A stretch of 32,287 nucleotides of DNA from Desulfobulbaceae bacterium (lineage in GTDB: Bacteria > Desulfobacterota > Desulfobulbia > Desulfobulbales > Desulfocapsaceae): positions 1-32,287 of the forward strand of contig JAAELB010000942.1 of assembly GCA_024227155.1 (NCBI GenBank), in the 5' to 3' direction. Position 1 is the stretch's first letter. Each line of letters begins with the position of its first letter. Of this stretch, positions 8,880 to 17,746 are shown piece by piece. A model generated the notes under the pieces. The model was not told the DNA's origin and did not search any database. It saw only the letters and a list, made by a program, of their open reading frames with translations. The translations under genes were made by a program, and so were the position numbers.

Positions 8880-8952
8880 GAATGCCTTGGCGTTAAAATC
8901 GCGAGTAAGTTCTAAGGCATTCTTTCCAAGCATTCCCGCATATCGGGGTTAG
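8880..8952 (-). repeat. CTAA/two-hairpin repeat, short variant, abutting a ribosome binding site
   Basis: On the minus strand it starts with CTAA (8949-8952 complement), then a small hairpin with CCCG/CGGG arms (8935-8947) and the family spacer GAATGCTTGGAAAG. The large hairpin has perfect 9-bp arms GAATGCCTT (8880-8888) and AAGGCATTC (8914-8922). Layout and spacer match the other copies, but the loop is unrelated to theirs and the far CTAA is missing, so it is probably immobile. On the plus strand its terminal TTAG runs straight into the Shine-Dalgarno AGGAG (8951-8955) of the ACT gene. Confidence 0.75.
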
Positions 8953-8961
8953 GAGATGACA

Positions 8962-9492
8962 ATGAGTGACCGCTATATAATGACCGCTTTTGGTAGAGAC
9001 CGGATAGGTATCGTAGCCGATGTAACCCGCCTGCTCTATGACAATGACTGCAACCTCGAAGATACGACAATGAATATATTGTCCGACGAATTCACTTTAA
9101 ACCTGCTCTTTACCTGTAAAGAAAATAATATTGAAGAGCTGTTGTCAAGCGAGTGCAGGCGCCTGGAACGGGAGAAAGGGATCTCAGCCTTCGTCAGAGC
9201 GTTACCACCGAGGGAGGAAAAATCAAAAAATGGCTTCAAAACCTGCACACTGAATATCGAAGGATTGGACCAGGCTGGAATCGTCTATAAAACAAGCCTG
9301 TTCCTTGCAAATAATAAGCTAAACATCCTCCACCTGAACTCCACATCAAAGGCCTCTCCGGAAAGCGGTGCCACAATCCATTGCATGGATATCCATATCC
9401 AGGTTCCAAAGGAGATCTCGCTTGATAAAGTTGAAGATGATTTAAGCGCCATGGCCGATGAATTGCAAGTTGATATCACCCTGTCGCGTTAA
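8962..9492 (+). CDS. Two-ACT-domain protein, GcvR-like regulator
   Basis: A soluble protein of 176 residues from the chosen start, made of two ACT domains. The first (about 1-80) opens with YIMTAFGRDRIGIVADVTRL. The second (about 94-170) opens with TCTLNIEGLDQAGIVYKTS. This arrangement is that of the glycine-cleavage repressor GcvR and related ACT-only proteins, which bind amino acids and modulate partners rather than DNA. The start at 8962 is preferred over the in-frame ATG at 8956 because AGGAG (8951-8955) sits 6 bases upstream of 8962 and directly touches 8956. The DUF533 gene follows 22 bp downstream, so they are likely co-transcribed. Ligand unknown. Confidence 0.85.
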   Translation: MSDRYIMTAFGRDRIGIVADVTRLLYDNDCNLEDTTMNILSDEFTLNLLFTCKENNIEELLSSECRRLEREKGISAFVRALPPREEKSKNGFKTCTLNIEGLDQAGIVYKTSLFLANNKLNILHLNSTSKASPESGATIHCMDIHIQVPKEISLDKVEDDLSAMADELQVDITLSR

Positions 9493-9514
9493 AACAATTC
9501 AAGGATGATAAATT

Positions 9515-10252
9515 ATGATAGACGCCGAGAAACTACTGAGTAAGATACTGGCCGGAACCATGCAAAGCAGCACTGGTAAAAAGAAGAAAAAAAAGAAACG
9601 GAAAAAAAGTGACGATTTGATGGGCGGAATGCTGGGCGGTCTCACATCCGGAAAAGGACTGGTGACCGCAATCGGTCTTGGCATTGGTGCCTATGAAATA
9701 CTGAAAAACAAAACCCCGGCGACAACACAGGGACAGATTCCACCCACGCCTCAAACTACCCAAAACACAATCCAGTCGCAAGCGGTGCCACCATCCCCTT
9801 CGGCGGCTGCCCCTCCACCTCTTCCTGGCTCACAAATAACTCCTCCAGCACCGGAGTGGACCCCCCGAACAGCACAAGAGCCCCCTGCACAATCTATCCC
9901 CCAGGCAGCTGAACAGGAACTCGCGGTCAGATTGATCCAGACTATGGTCGCAGCTGCTCACGCCGATGGAGATCTTGACAGTGATGAAGAGATGAGGATT
10001 CTAGAAAAGCTGCAGCAACAGGGGCTGGATAAGGAAGAAAAACAGTTTCTGCTCGCTCAACTGCACCATCCTAAAGGGATAGATGAACTGGTTTCTGACA
10101 TAAATGACCCCCTTATTGCCCAGACAATGTACAGCCTGGCGGCGTCTACTATTATAGTTGACACCGCAGAAGAAAGGCAGTGGCTCGATCAACTGGCATC
10201 GGCCCTGTCACTTTCAGAAAACGTGAAACAATTTATTGAAAAAGAACTGTAG
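9515..10252 (+). CDS. DUF533 (YebE-like) protein with TerB-like C-terminal domain
   Basis: A 245-residue protein of the DUF533/YebE family. The N-terminus MIDAEKLLSKILAG is followed by a very basic run (residues 21-31, mostly Lys) and a glycine-rich segment, SGKGLVTAIGLGIGAYEIL (about 45-63), that may associate with the membrane. A proline- and glutamine-rich linker (about 66-130) leads to a helical TerB-like domain (about 132-245) with the acidic AHADGDLDSDEEM loop typical of that fold. YebE itself is a stress-responsive inner-membrane protein of unknown biochemical role. It follows the ACT gene closely and is ended by the hairpin at 10264-10291. Confidence 0.85.
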   Translation: MIDAEKLLSKILAGTMQSSTGKKKKKKKRKKSDDLMGGMLGGLTSGKGLVTAIGLGIGAYEILKNKTPATTQGQIPPTPQTTQNTIQSQAVPPSPSAAAPPPLPGSQITPPAPEWTPRTAQEPPAQSIPQAAEQELAVRLIQTMVAAAHADGDLDSDEEMRILEKLQQQGLDKEEKQFLLAQLHHPKGIDELVSDINDPLIAQTMYSLAASTIIVDTAEERQWLDQLASALSLSENVKQFIEKEL

Positions 10253-10263
10253 ACCACTTTAAA

Positions 10264-10291
10264 AATTGGCCAGTCCCCGCACTGGCCAATT
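10264..10291 (-). terminator. Intrinsic terminator between convergent genes
   Basis: A perfect 11-bp inverted repeat, AATTGGCCAGT (10264-10274) and ACTGGCCAATT (10281-10291), encloses a 6-base loop. On the minus strand the stem runs into TTTTT, giving a canonical rho-independent terminator for the AIM24 gene ending at 10297. On the plus strand the U-tract is poor, but the hairpin also lies 12 bp after the DUF533 stop and may serve both directions. Confidence 0.8.
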
Positions 10292-10296
10292 CATGG

Positions 10297-11298
10297 TTAC
10301 CGCTGAAAAATATTGCCCAATTCCCCAAGCACAGATCCTTCTCCGACCCCGGATGAACCAGCATTCCCCGGAGTAGCCTGGTGAATTTTACCAGCCAATC
10401 GTGAAAACGGCAGGGATTGCAGCCAGACATGGCCTGGACCACGCAGGGTTGCGTAGAAAAATCCTTCCCCGCCAAAGATGGCTGATTTAATACCGCCAAC
10501 AAACTCTATATCATAGGTCACAGAACTGGTCAGAGCCACCAGACAGCCCGTATCCACCCGCAAAGTTTCACCTGCCTGTAAATCACGTTCTAAGATGGTT
10601 CCACCCGCATGGATAAAACTTAACCCGTCACCTTCGAGCTTCTGCATGATAAAACCTTCTCCACCAAAAAGTGCGGTACCTATCTTTTTCTGAAAAGCAA
10701 CACCAATGGAAACACCCTTGGCGGCACAGAGAAAAGCATTTTTTTGACAGACAAGCTGACCATTGTAATTTGACAGATCAAGTGGCAGAATCTTTCCCGG
10801 GTACGGGGCTGCAAACCCTACTCTACCTTTGCCACTATGGCCATTATATGTAAAGACAGTAATAAAAAGGCTCTCCCCCGTTATCAGACGCTTGCCAGCA
10901 CCGAGCATTTTACCCATAAAATCACTCTGTTCATTCTGCTGACTCCCGTCTCCAAAAACAGTTTCCATGACGATACCATCGGACATGAACATCATCGCCC
11001 CGGCCTCAGCAACAGCACTCTCTCCAGGATCAAGCTCAATTTCAACAAACTGCATCTCGTTGCCATGGATCTCATAATCAATCTCATGGGCTATAGTCTG
11101 GCTGCTTGTCGGAGGTGGCTGTGGAGTGGTTGGTTGATGTAACTCAGGGGCCTGGGAAATTGGCACCCAATTCTGATATCCTTCAGTCCAAACGAGTGTC
11201 GCCTGATCATATTGTCCAGCGGCAAGGTTCTGCCTGATGTGCTGCTGATCAAAAGGGCCCTGCTGTTCACCGTTTACTGCGATGTACCAGTTATTCAT
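10297..11298 (-). CDS. GYF-domain / AIM24 (TIGR00266) family protein
   Basis: From the chosen start the protein has 333 residues. A GYF_2 domain (about 1-48) begins [18 protein letters not shown] and contains the conserved [12 protein letters not shown] proline/glutamine linker leads to an AIM24-family beta domain (about 75-325) with [32 protein letters not shown] and [20 protein letters not shown]24-like bacterial proteins have no firmly known activity; GYF_2 domains are usually protein-interaction modules. The start at 11298 is preferred because GGAGG lies just upstream of it, inside the first codons of the longer reading from 11310. An EcsC gene lies 37 bp upstream, so the two are probably one transcript ending at the 10264 hairpin. 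Confidence 0.87.
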   Translation of the reverse strand: MNNWYIAVNGEQQGPFDQQHIRQNLAAGQYDQATLVWTEGYQNWVPISQAPELHQPTTPQPPPTSSQTIAHEIDYEIHGNEMQFVEIELDPGESAVAEAGAMMFMSDGIVMETVFGDGSQQNEQSDFMGKMLGAGKRLITGESLFITVFTYNGHSGKGRVGFAAPYPGKILPLDLSNYNGQLVCQKNAFLCAAKGVSIGVAFQKKIGTALFGGEGFIMQKLEGDGLSFIHAGGTILERDLQAGETLRVDTGCLVALTSSVTYDIEFVGGIKSAIFGGEGFFYATLRGPGHVWLQSLPFSRLAGKIHQATPGNAGSSGVGEGSVLGELGNIFQR

Positions 11299-11334
11299 AG
11301 CATCCTCCATAGGTAATAATTTCAGCGAGACAAG

Positions 11335-12117
11335 TTACAACATCATGTAGACCTGTTTTATTGTATCTGCACCATACTTTTTCTCAAGCCGTAAAACAGT
11401 AAAATGGCCACGGGCCATGCTCTGAAAATGGTCCATAAACAGGGTGTTAATTATAGCGCCACCGGCGGCACCAAGTACCGGAATCGCCTGTGCTGCCATT
11501 TTCTCTGAAACCTGGATACCGAATCTGGAAGCAATTTGTGAAATAAGCTTAATAAGAACAGGTGAATTTTTTTCTATCAAACCATTTTTTGCCAGATAGC
11601 GCGCTGCTTCAGATACAGATTTTGCAAGCCCGGAGCGAACCGTAAAATAGCCTGTTTCAACCGCATCATCATTTGCACCAGGGCCACCTAGGGAAAAAAC
11701 CTCTATACACGCAACTTTCACGAGAGGGTCAGAAATTAAGTGATCTTCGCTCCTGGCAATATCAGCAATAGATCGCATCATAATGGTGGTTGAAACCGGT
11801 AGCTCCAGAGGCAATGCTGGCAATCCGCAAAATCCGCCAACAGCACCGGAACCGGCCACCATTATTTTATGGAGAGTATTGGCGGAATGATCCCCTTCCC
11901 GTTTGCTTTTCAGCGTCAAAATTGCAGAATCGACGGCGACAAGCAATGCTTTTCTGGTGCTGGATGATACGACATCAGCCCAATTGGCGGGTAGGAGATC
12001 AAAGCCTTTCTCAAGGGGGGTACCAAGAAAATTGGTGATTTTCGCAGCTAGCCCTAAATTTTCCAGTAAAGATTTAGCGTATTTTAAATCATCCAGATCT
12101 TTTGCCAGAATATCCAT
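11335..12117 (-). CDS. EcsC family protein
   Basis: A 260-residue protein resembling the EcsC family, whose founding member accompanies the Bacillus Ecs ABC transporter but whose activity is not established. The visible hallmark is the glycine- and alanine-rich hydrophobic core, AGSGAVGGFCGLPALPLELP (about 87-106) followed by TTIMMRSIADIARSEG-like sequence, then a second hydrophobic Gly/Ala stretch, AIPVLGAAGGAIINTLFMDHF (about 211-231, not all shown as one motif). No signal peptide is seen. It lies between the HU gene (12 bp upstream) and the AIM24 gene (37 bp downstream), all minus strand, suggesting a small co-transcribed group. Confidence 0.8.
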   Translation of the reverse strand: MDILAKDLDDLKYAKSLLENLGLAAKITNFLGTPLEKGFDLLPANWADVVSSSTRKALLVAVDSAILTLKSKREGDHSANTLHKIMVAGSGAVGGFCGLPALPLELPVSTTIMMRSIADIARSEDHLISDPLVKVACIEVFSLGGPGANDDAVETGYFTVRSGLAKSVSEAARYLAKNGLIEKNSPVLIKLISQIASRFGIQVSEKMAAQAIPVLGAAGGAIINTLFMDHFQSMARGHFTVLRLEKKYGADTIKQVYMML

Positions 12118-12129
12118 AACGGGTCAAAC

Positions 12130-12402
12130 CTACTGAACCACCTCATCCAACTTCTTTCCTACCTTGAATTTCACTACATTCTTAGCTGGAATATTAATTG
12201 TTTTTCCTGTCTGAGGATTACGGCCCTCTCTTGCAGCGCGCTTGGAGATAGAGAATGTGCCAAATCCAATCAATGTTAACTTATCTTCTTTTTTCATGGT
12301 ATCAGTAACTGCATCCATAAAGGCTTGCAGAGCACTCTCTGCTTCTTTCTTGGTAATATCCGCTGAGGCTGCAATTTGATCTACAAGTTCAGTTTTATTC
12401 AT
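12130..12402 (-). CDS. hup: HU-family DNA-binding protein
   Basis: A 90-residue histone-like nucleoid protein of the HU/IHF family. It starts MNKTELVDQIA, and carries the dimerisation helices, the conserved LIGFGTFSISKRAAREGRNP and the beta-arm segment TGKTINIPAKNVVKFKVGK. The sequence is HU-like, so low sequence specificity is expected. The start at 12402 is preferred over a longer reading from 12483: it gives the canonical HU N-terminus, has an AAGGAGT ribosome site upstream, and lies downstream of the promoter at 12442-12470. It leads a minus-strand group with the EcsC and AIM24 genes. Confidence 0.95.
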   Translation of the reverse strand: MNKTELVDQIAASADITKKEAESALQAFMDAVTDTMKKEDKLTLIGFGTFSISKRAAREGRNPQTGKTINIPAKNVVKFKVGKKLDEVVQ

Positions 12403-12441
12403 TAGGTTCCTACTCCTTAAAATGTTTTTGTTGTCGTACAA

Positions 12442-12470
12442 ATTATTTTTTCTCATTTTACCAATGACAA
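12442..12470 (-). promoter_or_regulatory. Sigma-70 promoter of the HU gene
   Basis: On the minus strand TTGTCA (12465-12470) and AATAAT (12442-12447) are spaced by exactly 17 bases, about 40 bp upstream of the HU start. The repeat element at 12493-12610 ends 22 bp upstream of the -35 and so lies where an activator or UP element would act. Confidence 0.65.
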
Positions 12471-12492
12471 TAATACCAGACACTATTTGTAC

Positions 12493-12610
12493 CTAACCCG
12501 AATAAATCGGAATTTTTTAAAATGCTTGGATAAGCACCTTCACCAAATTATTTCGAAGTCTACGCTTATCTCTGCCACAAAAACACAGAAAATAATTTAT
12601 AAGGTACTAA
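12493..12610 (+). repeat. Full-length CTAA-flanked two-hairpin mobile repeat
   Basis: CTAA at 12493-12496 is followed by the small hairpin CCGA-loop-TCGG (12498-12510), the spacer ending ATGCTTGGATAAG, and a large imperfect hairpin from ACCTTCACC to AATAATTTATAAGGTAC. The second CTAA is at 12607-12610. The unit from one CTAA to the next is 114 bp. It is nearly identical to 31631-31749 and, apart from a 17-base internal segment (around 12550-12566), to 27115-27215. It codes for nothing. It sits between the 5-oxoprolinase 3' end and the HU promoter. The remaining 12611-12763 is AT-rich with no gene or clear terminator. Confidence 0.88.
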
Positions 12611-12763
12611 TGCTCTTTTAATCTCATCAATCACAGAAAGCCAGAGATTTCCTTTCATTTTTATTATATACAAACGCCCCAGAACATATTTTACCCCAAT
12701 CATTGATATTTTTTCCCATTTACGGTGCTGAGATATTATATATCTATTGGCGCAAATCAAATC

Positions 12764-15700
12764 CTATTCATTTACTCCGCCGAACCCACCGCCGCCAGGA
12801 GTCTTAATTACAAAAATATCACCAGCATCCATCTCAACTTCGTCATTACCCTTTAAAGAAATTACCGTGCCGTCTTTTCTCACCACACTATTTTCACCAC
12901 ATTTCCCATCCTTTCCTCCTTCGAGCCCATACGGCTTTGTTTCTCGGTGGGATGAAAGAATAGTAGCCGTCATCGGCTCAAGGAACTGCATGCGACGCAC
13001 AACTCCATCACCGCCTAGATATTTCCCTTTACCACCAGAGCCTTTTCTTATGGCAAACGAGCCAAGAATAACTGGAAAACGCCACTCCACAACCTCAGGG
13101 TCTGTCATCCTCGTGTTGGTCATATGGGAATGAACCGCACTGGTGCCATGGTGATCGGGGCCTGCCCCGGTGCCACCGCAAATAGTCTCATAATTCTGAT
13201 AGTCTTCATTGCCATAAACAAAATTATTCATAGTTCCCTGGGAAGAAGCCAGAATTCCAAGGGCTCCGAAGAGACAATCTGTGACAGCCTGGGAAACTTC
13301 AGTGTTGCCGGAGATCACTGCAGCAGGATACACGGGGCTGATCATTGTTTTTTCAGGGATTATAATATTCAGTGGTTTAAGACACCCCTCATTGAGTGGA
13401 ATTTCATCGTTCACCAGAGTCCTGAACACGTACAAAACCGCAGCCTTACAAACCGCTGCAGGTGCGTTATAGTTGCCCTCGTTCTGGTGAGAGGTGCCGG
13501 TAAAATCGATGGTTGCCCGACGCTGCACCTTATCTACCTGAATCTTAACCTGAATCTGATTTCCTCCATCCATCGGATAAGTAAATTCAGAATCTTTAAG
13601 AACATCAAGTACTCTACGAACAGACTCTTCAGCATTATCCTGAACGTGCACCATATAGGCCTTAACTACATCGAGGCCAAAATGCTCGATCATTTTAATC
13701 AGTTCTCGCTGGCCCGTTTCATTGGCAGCAATCTGCGCGGTTAGATCGGCCATGTTGTGGTCTATATTTCGACAGGGATATTTACCAGACGCGAGCAACT
13801 GCCTAGTCTCCTTCTCCCTTAACCTGCCCTCTTCAACCAGTAAAAAATTATCGATCAAAACCCCTTCATCATCGATATGAGTGGAGTCAGGCGGAGAAGA
13901 ACCAGGAGTTCTTCCTCCAATATCGGCGTGATGTCCACGTGCTCCCACATAAAACAAAACCTCTTCCCCATTCTCATCAAAGACAGGTGTAATAACCGTA
14001 ACATCAGGGAGGTGAGTACCTCCATTATACGGGGCATTGAGCACATAAACATTGCCAGGCCGCATTGACTCCCGATTGTCCCTGATCACCGTTTTAATAG
14101 ACTCACCCATCGAACCTAGATGTACGGGCACATGCGGTGCATTTGCCACAAGCTGGCCTTCCCCATTAAAAATAGCGCAGGAAAAATCGAGCCGCTCTTT
14201 GATATTTACCGAGTAAGAAGTGTTAGCAAGTGTTGTGCCCATTTGCTCGGCAATAGACATGAAAAGATTATTAAAAACTTCTAACATTACCGGATCCACA
14301 TCGGTACCGATGGCGTACAGTTTTGGTCTCTCTTTATAACGCGACAATATCAGATGATCACGGTTGTTCAACTGTGCCCGCCAACCGTCCTCAACGACAA
14401 CAGTGCCAGTCGCTTCAGTTATTATTGCAGGACCTGTCAATGACTGTCCAACACTCAAATCCTCTCTCACATAGAGAGGCACCTCACTCTTTTTGCCTTG
14501 GGAATAAATCGCCACCCTGTCTAGAATTACCGGGTCTTGTATATTTTTTGGAACTTCAAATAGTGGGTCTATTAGCGGCTCGTTAACACCGATACCCTCA
14601 ACGGAAACCGCCTCAATGACAAGCCCTCTCCCCTCAGCGACGAAGCCAAACTGTTGTTTATGAGCCTTTTCAAAATGTCGGAGCATTTCTGCCGGGGTGC
14701 CACTATCAACCAGAAGAGAGGTATCTGTCGCCTCATATCTGAGATGCGCCTTTATCTGGACCTCAATATCTTTTTCTGCAACTCCCTGCCTTGCAACCTC
14801 CAGCCGAACCTCGTTAACAAGAGGTTTTGCCTGCCTGGTAATTATCTGTTCAGCATTCTCTCCAAAGTTTTTTTCCACCTGGGATTCACGCATCACTCTC
14901 ACATCGGCGAGCCCCATTCCATAGGCCGATAACACCCCTGCAAATGGGTGCAAAAAAACACTTTTCATCCCCAACGCATCAGCTACCAGACAAGCATGCT
15001 GCCCACCTGCACCACCGAAACAGTTGAGGGTATATTCCGTAACATCGTACCCCCGCTGAACTGATATCTGCTTGATGGCATTTGCCATATTTTCAATGGC
15101 TATTTTCAAATAACCCTCGGCAATCTTCTCAGCTGATTGAACAGGTTTTGCGGTTGCCGTTGCAATTCTCCCCGCCAACTCCTCAAACTTGAGGCGCACC
15201 ACCTCTGCATCCAAACTTTGATCCGCCTCCGGGCCAAAAACTTTAGGGAAATGGTGTGGCTGAATTTTACCCAGCATCACATTGCAATCCGTAACCGTTA
15301 ACGGGCCACCTCTTCTATAGCTTGCCGGACCTGGATTTGCCCCGGCTGATTCTGGGCCAACTCTGTATCTTGAGCCGTCAAAATGAAGAATTGAGCCCCC
15401 CCCTGCTGCAACAGTATGGATATGCATCATAGGTGCCCGCATTCTAACTCCAGCGACCATTGTGTCAAAGCTCCGCTCAAATTCGCCGTTGTAATGGGCA
15501 ACATCTGTAGAGGTACCACCCATATCAAAACCGATAATTTTGTTAAAACCGCTCATTGATGCAGTTCGAACCATGCCCACAACGCCCCCGGCCGGCCCTG
15601 AGAGGATAGCATCTTTCCCCTGGAACAGTCTTGCATCGGTAAGACCACCATTGGACTGCATAAACATCAACCTTGGGCCTCTACCTATCTGATCGGCCAC

Positions 15701-16372
15701 CTGGTCCACATATCGCCGCAGGATTGGCGAAAGATATCCATCTACAACCGTTGTATCCCCGCGTGAGATAAGTTTCATTAAAGGGCTAACCTGACTACTG
15801 ACAGATATTTGCTGAAAACCTATCTGGCCCGCAATTTCAGATATCCTCTTCTCATGGACAGGATTTCGATAACCGTGCATAAATGCAATTGCCACTGATC
15901 GAATGCCGCGATCATAGGCTGCCTGCATGCCATACCTTGCCATTTTCTCATCAAGAGGTGATATAATTGCCCCCTCACTATTCAAACGCTCATCAACCTC
16001 CAGGACCTCTTCATAGAGAAGTTCTGGCAAAACAATATTTCTATCAAAAAGCCTAGGTCGCGTCTGGTAACCAATCCTCAAGGCGTCGCCAAATCCTGTA
16101 GTCGTAACATAGAGGGTCCTGTCGCCCTTTCTCTCAAGCAGAGCATTGGTTGCAACCGTGGTCCCCATTTTCACATTTTCTATAAGATCATCGGGAATAG
16201 GACTATCCCCCGGAACACCCAACAACTCGCGTATCCCCTGAACTGCGGCATCCTTGTATTTTTCAGGATTTTCAGAAAGCAGTTTATTAGTAACCAACGT
16301 TCCATCTGGGCGTTTGGCTACCACATCGGTAAATGTACCACCACGATCGATCCAAACCTGCCACTTTTTCAT
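12764..16372 (-). CDS. Fused hydantoinase A/B protein, 5-oxoprolinase (OPLAH-like)
   Basis: This 1202-residue enzyme fuses HyuA-like and HyuB-like halves as in ATP-dependent 5-oxoprolinase, which opens 5-oxoproline (pyroglutamate) to glutamate. The N-terminal half shows [11 protein letters not shown] (about 6-16), [19 protein letters not shown] (about 67-85) and the ATPase-fold glycine loop [17 protein letters not shown] (about 280-296). The HyuB half begins near residue 695 ([20 protein letters not shown]) and contains [13 protein letters not shown] and the glycine-rich C-terminus [10 protein letters not shown]. Length matches fused bacterial and eukaryotic oxoprolinases (about 1200-1290). 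A GAGGGA ribosome site supports the ATG. It is divergent from a DUF1445-TRAP remnant. DUF1445 proteins are often annotated beside oxoprolinases, supporting cyclic-amide use. Hydantoin or another lactam remains possible as substrate. Confidence 0.88.
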   Translation of the reverse strand: MKKWQVWIDRGGTFTDVVAKRPDGTLVTNKLLSENPEKYKDAAVQGIRELLGVPGDSPIPDDLIENVKMGTTVATNALLERKGDRTLYVTTTGFGDALRIGYQTRPRLFDRNIVLPELLYEEVLEVDERLNSEGAIISPLDEKMARYGMQAAYDRGIRSVAIAFMHGYRNPVHEKRISEIAGQIGFQQISVSSQVSPLMKLISRGDTTVVDGYLSPILRRYVDQVADQIGRGPRLMFMQSNGGLTDARLFQGKDAILSGPAGGVVGMVRTASMSGFNKIIGFDMGGTSTDVAHYNGEFERSFDTMVAGVRMRAPMMHIHTVAAGGGSILHFDGSRYRVGPESAGANPGPASYRRGGPLTVTDCNVMLGKIQPHHFPKVFGPEADQSLDAEVVRLKFEELAGRIATATAKPVQSAEKIAEGYLKIAIENMANAIKQISVQRGYDVTEYTLNCFGGAGGQHACLVADALGMKSVFLHPFAGVLSAYGMGLADVRVMRESQVEKNFGENAEQIITRQAKPLVNEVRLEVARQGVAEKDIEVQIKAHLRYEATDTSLLVDSGTPAEMLRHFEKAHKQQFGFVAEGRGLVIEAVSVEGIGVNEPLIDPLFEVPKNIQDPVILDRVAIYSQGKKSEVPLYVREDLSVGQSLTGPAIITEATGTVVVEDGWRAQLNNRDHLILSRYKERPKLYAIGTDVDPVMLEVFNNLFMSIAEQMGTTLANTSYSVNIKERLDFSCAIFNGEGQLVANAPHVPVHLGSMGESIKTVIRDNRESMRPGNVYVLNAPYNGGTHLPDVTVITPVFDENGEEVLFYVGARGHHADIGGRTPGSSPPDSTHIDDEGVLIDNFLLVEEGRLREKETRQLLASGKYPCRNIDHNMADLTAQIAANETGQRELIKMIEHFGLDVVKAYMVHVQDNAEESVRRVLDVLKDSEFTYPMDGGNQIQVKIQVDKVQRRATIDFTGTSHQNEGNYNAPAAVCKAAVLYVFRTLVNDEIPLNEGCLKPLNIIIPEKTMISPVYPAAVISGNTEVSQAVTDCLFGALGILASSQGTMNNFVYGNEDYQNYETICGGTGAGPDHHGTSAVHSHMTNTRMTDPEVVEWRFPVILGSFAIRKGSGGKGKYLGGDGVVRRMQFLEPMTATILSSHRETKPYGLEGGKDGKCGENSVVRKDGTVISLKGNDEVEMDAGDIFVIKTPGGGGFGGVNE

Positions 16373-16459
16373 AAGCCATTCCCTCGCATGAATTCATCAC
16401 ATGAAATACGATACTTACATCAAAAAACGAAAACAGAAACATTAGATTTATTTTTTATC

Positions 16460-16472
16460 GACAATTTGTCAA
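16460..16472 (-). promoter_or_regulatory. Likely -35 and palindromic operator upstream of 5-oxoprolinase
   Basis: On the minus strand a perfect TTGACA (16467-16472) lies about 95 bp upstream of the oxoprolinase start, followed at 16 bases by a weak -10 (TAAATC). The 11-bp palindrome GACAATTTGTC (16460-16470) overlaps the -35. It sits in the 192-bp divergent region and could regulate both directions. The palindrome resembles TTGTxxACAA-type GntR sites only loosely. Confidence 0.4.
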
Positions 16473-16564
16473 CATTATGGAACAATGGCAAAGAACTTAC
16501 AGAATGTCAACCTTGTTCTTCCAGTGTACAAACAGTAGAAAATTGAAAATCAGGAGGATTACCC

Positions 16565-16852
16565 ATGACCCCAGAAGAACTTAGGGCGCTTTCTGCAACC
16601 GGCAAAATGGACAGAACAACAGCTGGATTATGCCCGGGATATGTGCAGGCAAATCTCGCTGCTGTCCCCCTGCTGTATGCCAAAGACTTTGAGGCCTTCT
16701 GTCGTTCCAACGCCCAACCCTGCCCCATTCTTGAAATTATTGGCCCCGAAACAACTCTCTCAAAGACCTTGGCCTCTGGTGCCGACATCTGCAACACCAT
16801 CCCCCGTTACCGGATATGGAGAAACGGAGAGTTGGTCGAAGAAGTGCAGTGA
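16565..16852 (+). pseudogene. Truncated DUF1445 (putative hydro-lyase family) protein, N-terminal third
   Basis: The 95-residue frame starts MTPEELRALSATGKMDR behind an AGGAGG ribosome site. It matches the N-terminus of DUF1445 proteins: TAGLCPGYVQANLAAVP, FEAFCRSNAQPCPILEI, the LASGADICNTIPRYRIWRNG motif and GELVEEV. Family members are about 260-270 residues. Here the frame stops directly after EEVQ, where EEVTDI would usually continue, and all later conserved blocks are missing. The TGA overlaps the first codon of a DctP C-terminal remnant, so a deletion has joined the two genes. DUF1445 members have been linked to D-glutamate/5-oxoproline-type metabolism, which fits the divergent oxoprolinase. 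A stable truncated product is unlikely. Confidence 0.75.
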
Positions 16853-16989
16853 CAGACGAGGCTAAAATGCAAGTACAGAAAGTTCTTGTCGACAGTGTCC
16901 TGCCTGCGCTTGCTAAAAAAGTTACGCCAGAGACCATCACCACCTGGAACAACACAATCGGAAAAGTTATTGGAATTGAGGCCAAATAA
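16849..16989 (+). pseudogene. C-terminal remnant of a TRAP solute-binding protein (dctP)
   Basis: An open frame of 46 codons plus TAA overlaps the DUF1445 stop as GTGA. It includes KVLVDSVLPALAKKVTPE and WNNTIGKVIGIEAK, which reads like the extreme C-terminus of DctP-family proteins. It lies 148 bp before dctQ, exactly where dctP is expected, and is followed by a stem-loop of the kind found between dctP and dctQM. No signal peptide or ligand-binding domain remains. The similarity is judged by eye from a short segment. A short coupled ORF is the alternative reading. Confidence 0.5.
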
Positions 16990-17012
16990 ACCGTTATCCA
17001 TCCTTGAAGAGT

Positions 17013-17053
17013 GGCGGTTTCCACAGATTTAGAGAATCTTTATGGAAACCGCC
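17013..17053 (+). promoter_or_regulatory. Intercistronic stem-loop before dctQ
   Basis: A perfect 11-bp stem, GGCGGTTTCCA (17013-17023) with TGGAAACCGCC (17043-17053), encloses a loop that can itself pair (AGATT/AATCT). There is no U-tract, so it is more likely an attenuating or mRNA-stabilising hairpin than a full terminator. TRAP operons commonly have such a structure between dctP and dctQM to make far more binding protein than membrane subunits. Its survival supports a lost dctP just upstream. Confidence 0.7.
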
Positions 17054-17137
17054 CAAGATGAAACAACAGAAAGGGCGATGGATTAGAAAAGGCATCGCAA
17101 CTGATCTATTGTTGCAACAAAATCATCAGGTAAGAGC

Positions 17138-17746
17138 ATGAATGTTTTTCTTAGCAGAACAGAAAAGATCTCTCAGATTGCGGTGTGGATCTCTGGTACG
17201 CTGCTGTTTCTCGCATCAATTATGATCGCAGTGGAGGTGGTTTTACGAAAGGCCTTTGCCATTTCAATAGGAGGTGCAGACGAATTATCCAGCTACGCGC
17301 TGGCCATAAGTTGCACATGGGGCTTTAGCTTTGCACTTTTTCGCAAATCCCATATTCGTATTGACGTGCTCTACAGCCGCCTACCGCTTTTCGGCAGATT
17401 CTGCCTTGATATTATTTCAAATCTTCTCCTGTTGTTTTATATATCCATACTCTCCTATTTTTCTTTTATCGTAGTAAAAACCTCCGTCGTAAAACTTTCA
17501 ACTGCGAACACCCCCCTTGCCACGCCAATGTGGATTCCCCAGAGTCTCTGGCTTACAGGTCTACTCTGGTTTGCCTTAACTATCTTTTTCATTTTAGCGG
17601 GAACCATTTACAACCTGTTAAGAGGGGATCATATTGCTGCAGCAAAGCTCTCAGGGATCTCAACGCTTGATGAAGAAATTCAGGAATCAGCAGAACTCAT
17701 CACGACCTCAGAGTCCATCAATGTTGAAAAGAAGGTGGCGTCATGA
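17138..17746 (+). CDS. dctQ: TRAP transporter small membrane subunit DctQ
   Basis: A 202-residue inner-membrane protein with four predicted helices (about 14-35, 50-68, 88-112, 130-155). The DctQ pattern is FLASIMIAVEVVLRKAF, GGADELSSYALAISCTWGFS and FRKSHIRIDVLYSRLP. DctQ forms a complex with DctM and helps couple the binding protein to the permease. A hydrophilic tail of about 35 residues follows the last helix. Its stop overlaps the dctM start by 4 bp (ATGA). The ribosome site (GGTAAGAG) is weak, and the stem-loop at 17013-17053 lies upstream. The neighbouring dctP has been lost, so function now depends on another binding protein. Confidence 0.92.
   Translation: MNVFLSRTEKISQIAVWISGTLLFLASIMIAVEVVLRKAFAISIGGADELSSYALAISCTWGFSFALFRKSHIRIDVLYSRLPLFGRFCLDIISNLLLLFYISILSYFSFIVVKTSVVKLSTANTPLATPMWIPQSLWLTGLLWFALTIFFILAGTIYNLLRGDHIAAAKLSGISTLDEEIQESAELITTSESINVEKKVAS

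Noticed and set aside
9533-9781. Minus-strand frames opposite the DUF533 gene
   Set aside because: Shadow of the lysine-rich and proline-rich coding sequence on the plus strand.
12493-12610. The CCTAAC/GTTAGG repeat ends as integron attC sites
   Set aside because: GTTRRRY/RYYYAAC-like sequence occurs at only one end of each unit; the other end is CTAA without the complementary core, and there are no short cassette genes between copies nor an integrase.
13124-13744. 206-codon plus-strand open frame
   Set aside because: It lies entirely antisense to the strongly conserved 5-oxoprolinase coding sequence and encodes nothing recognisable.
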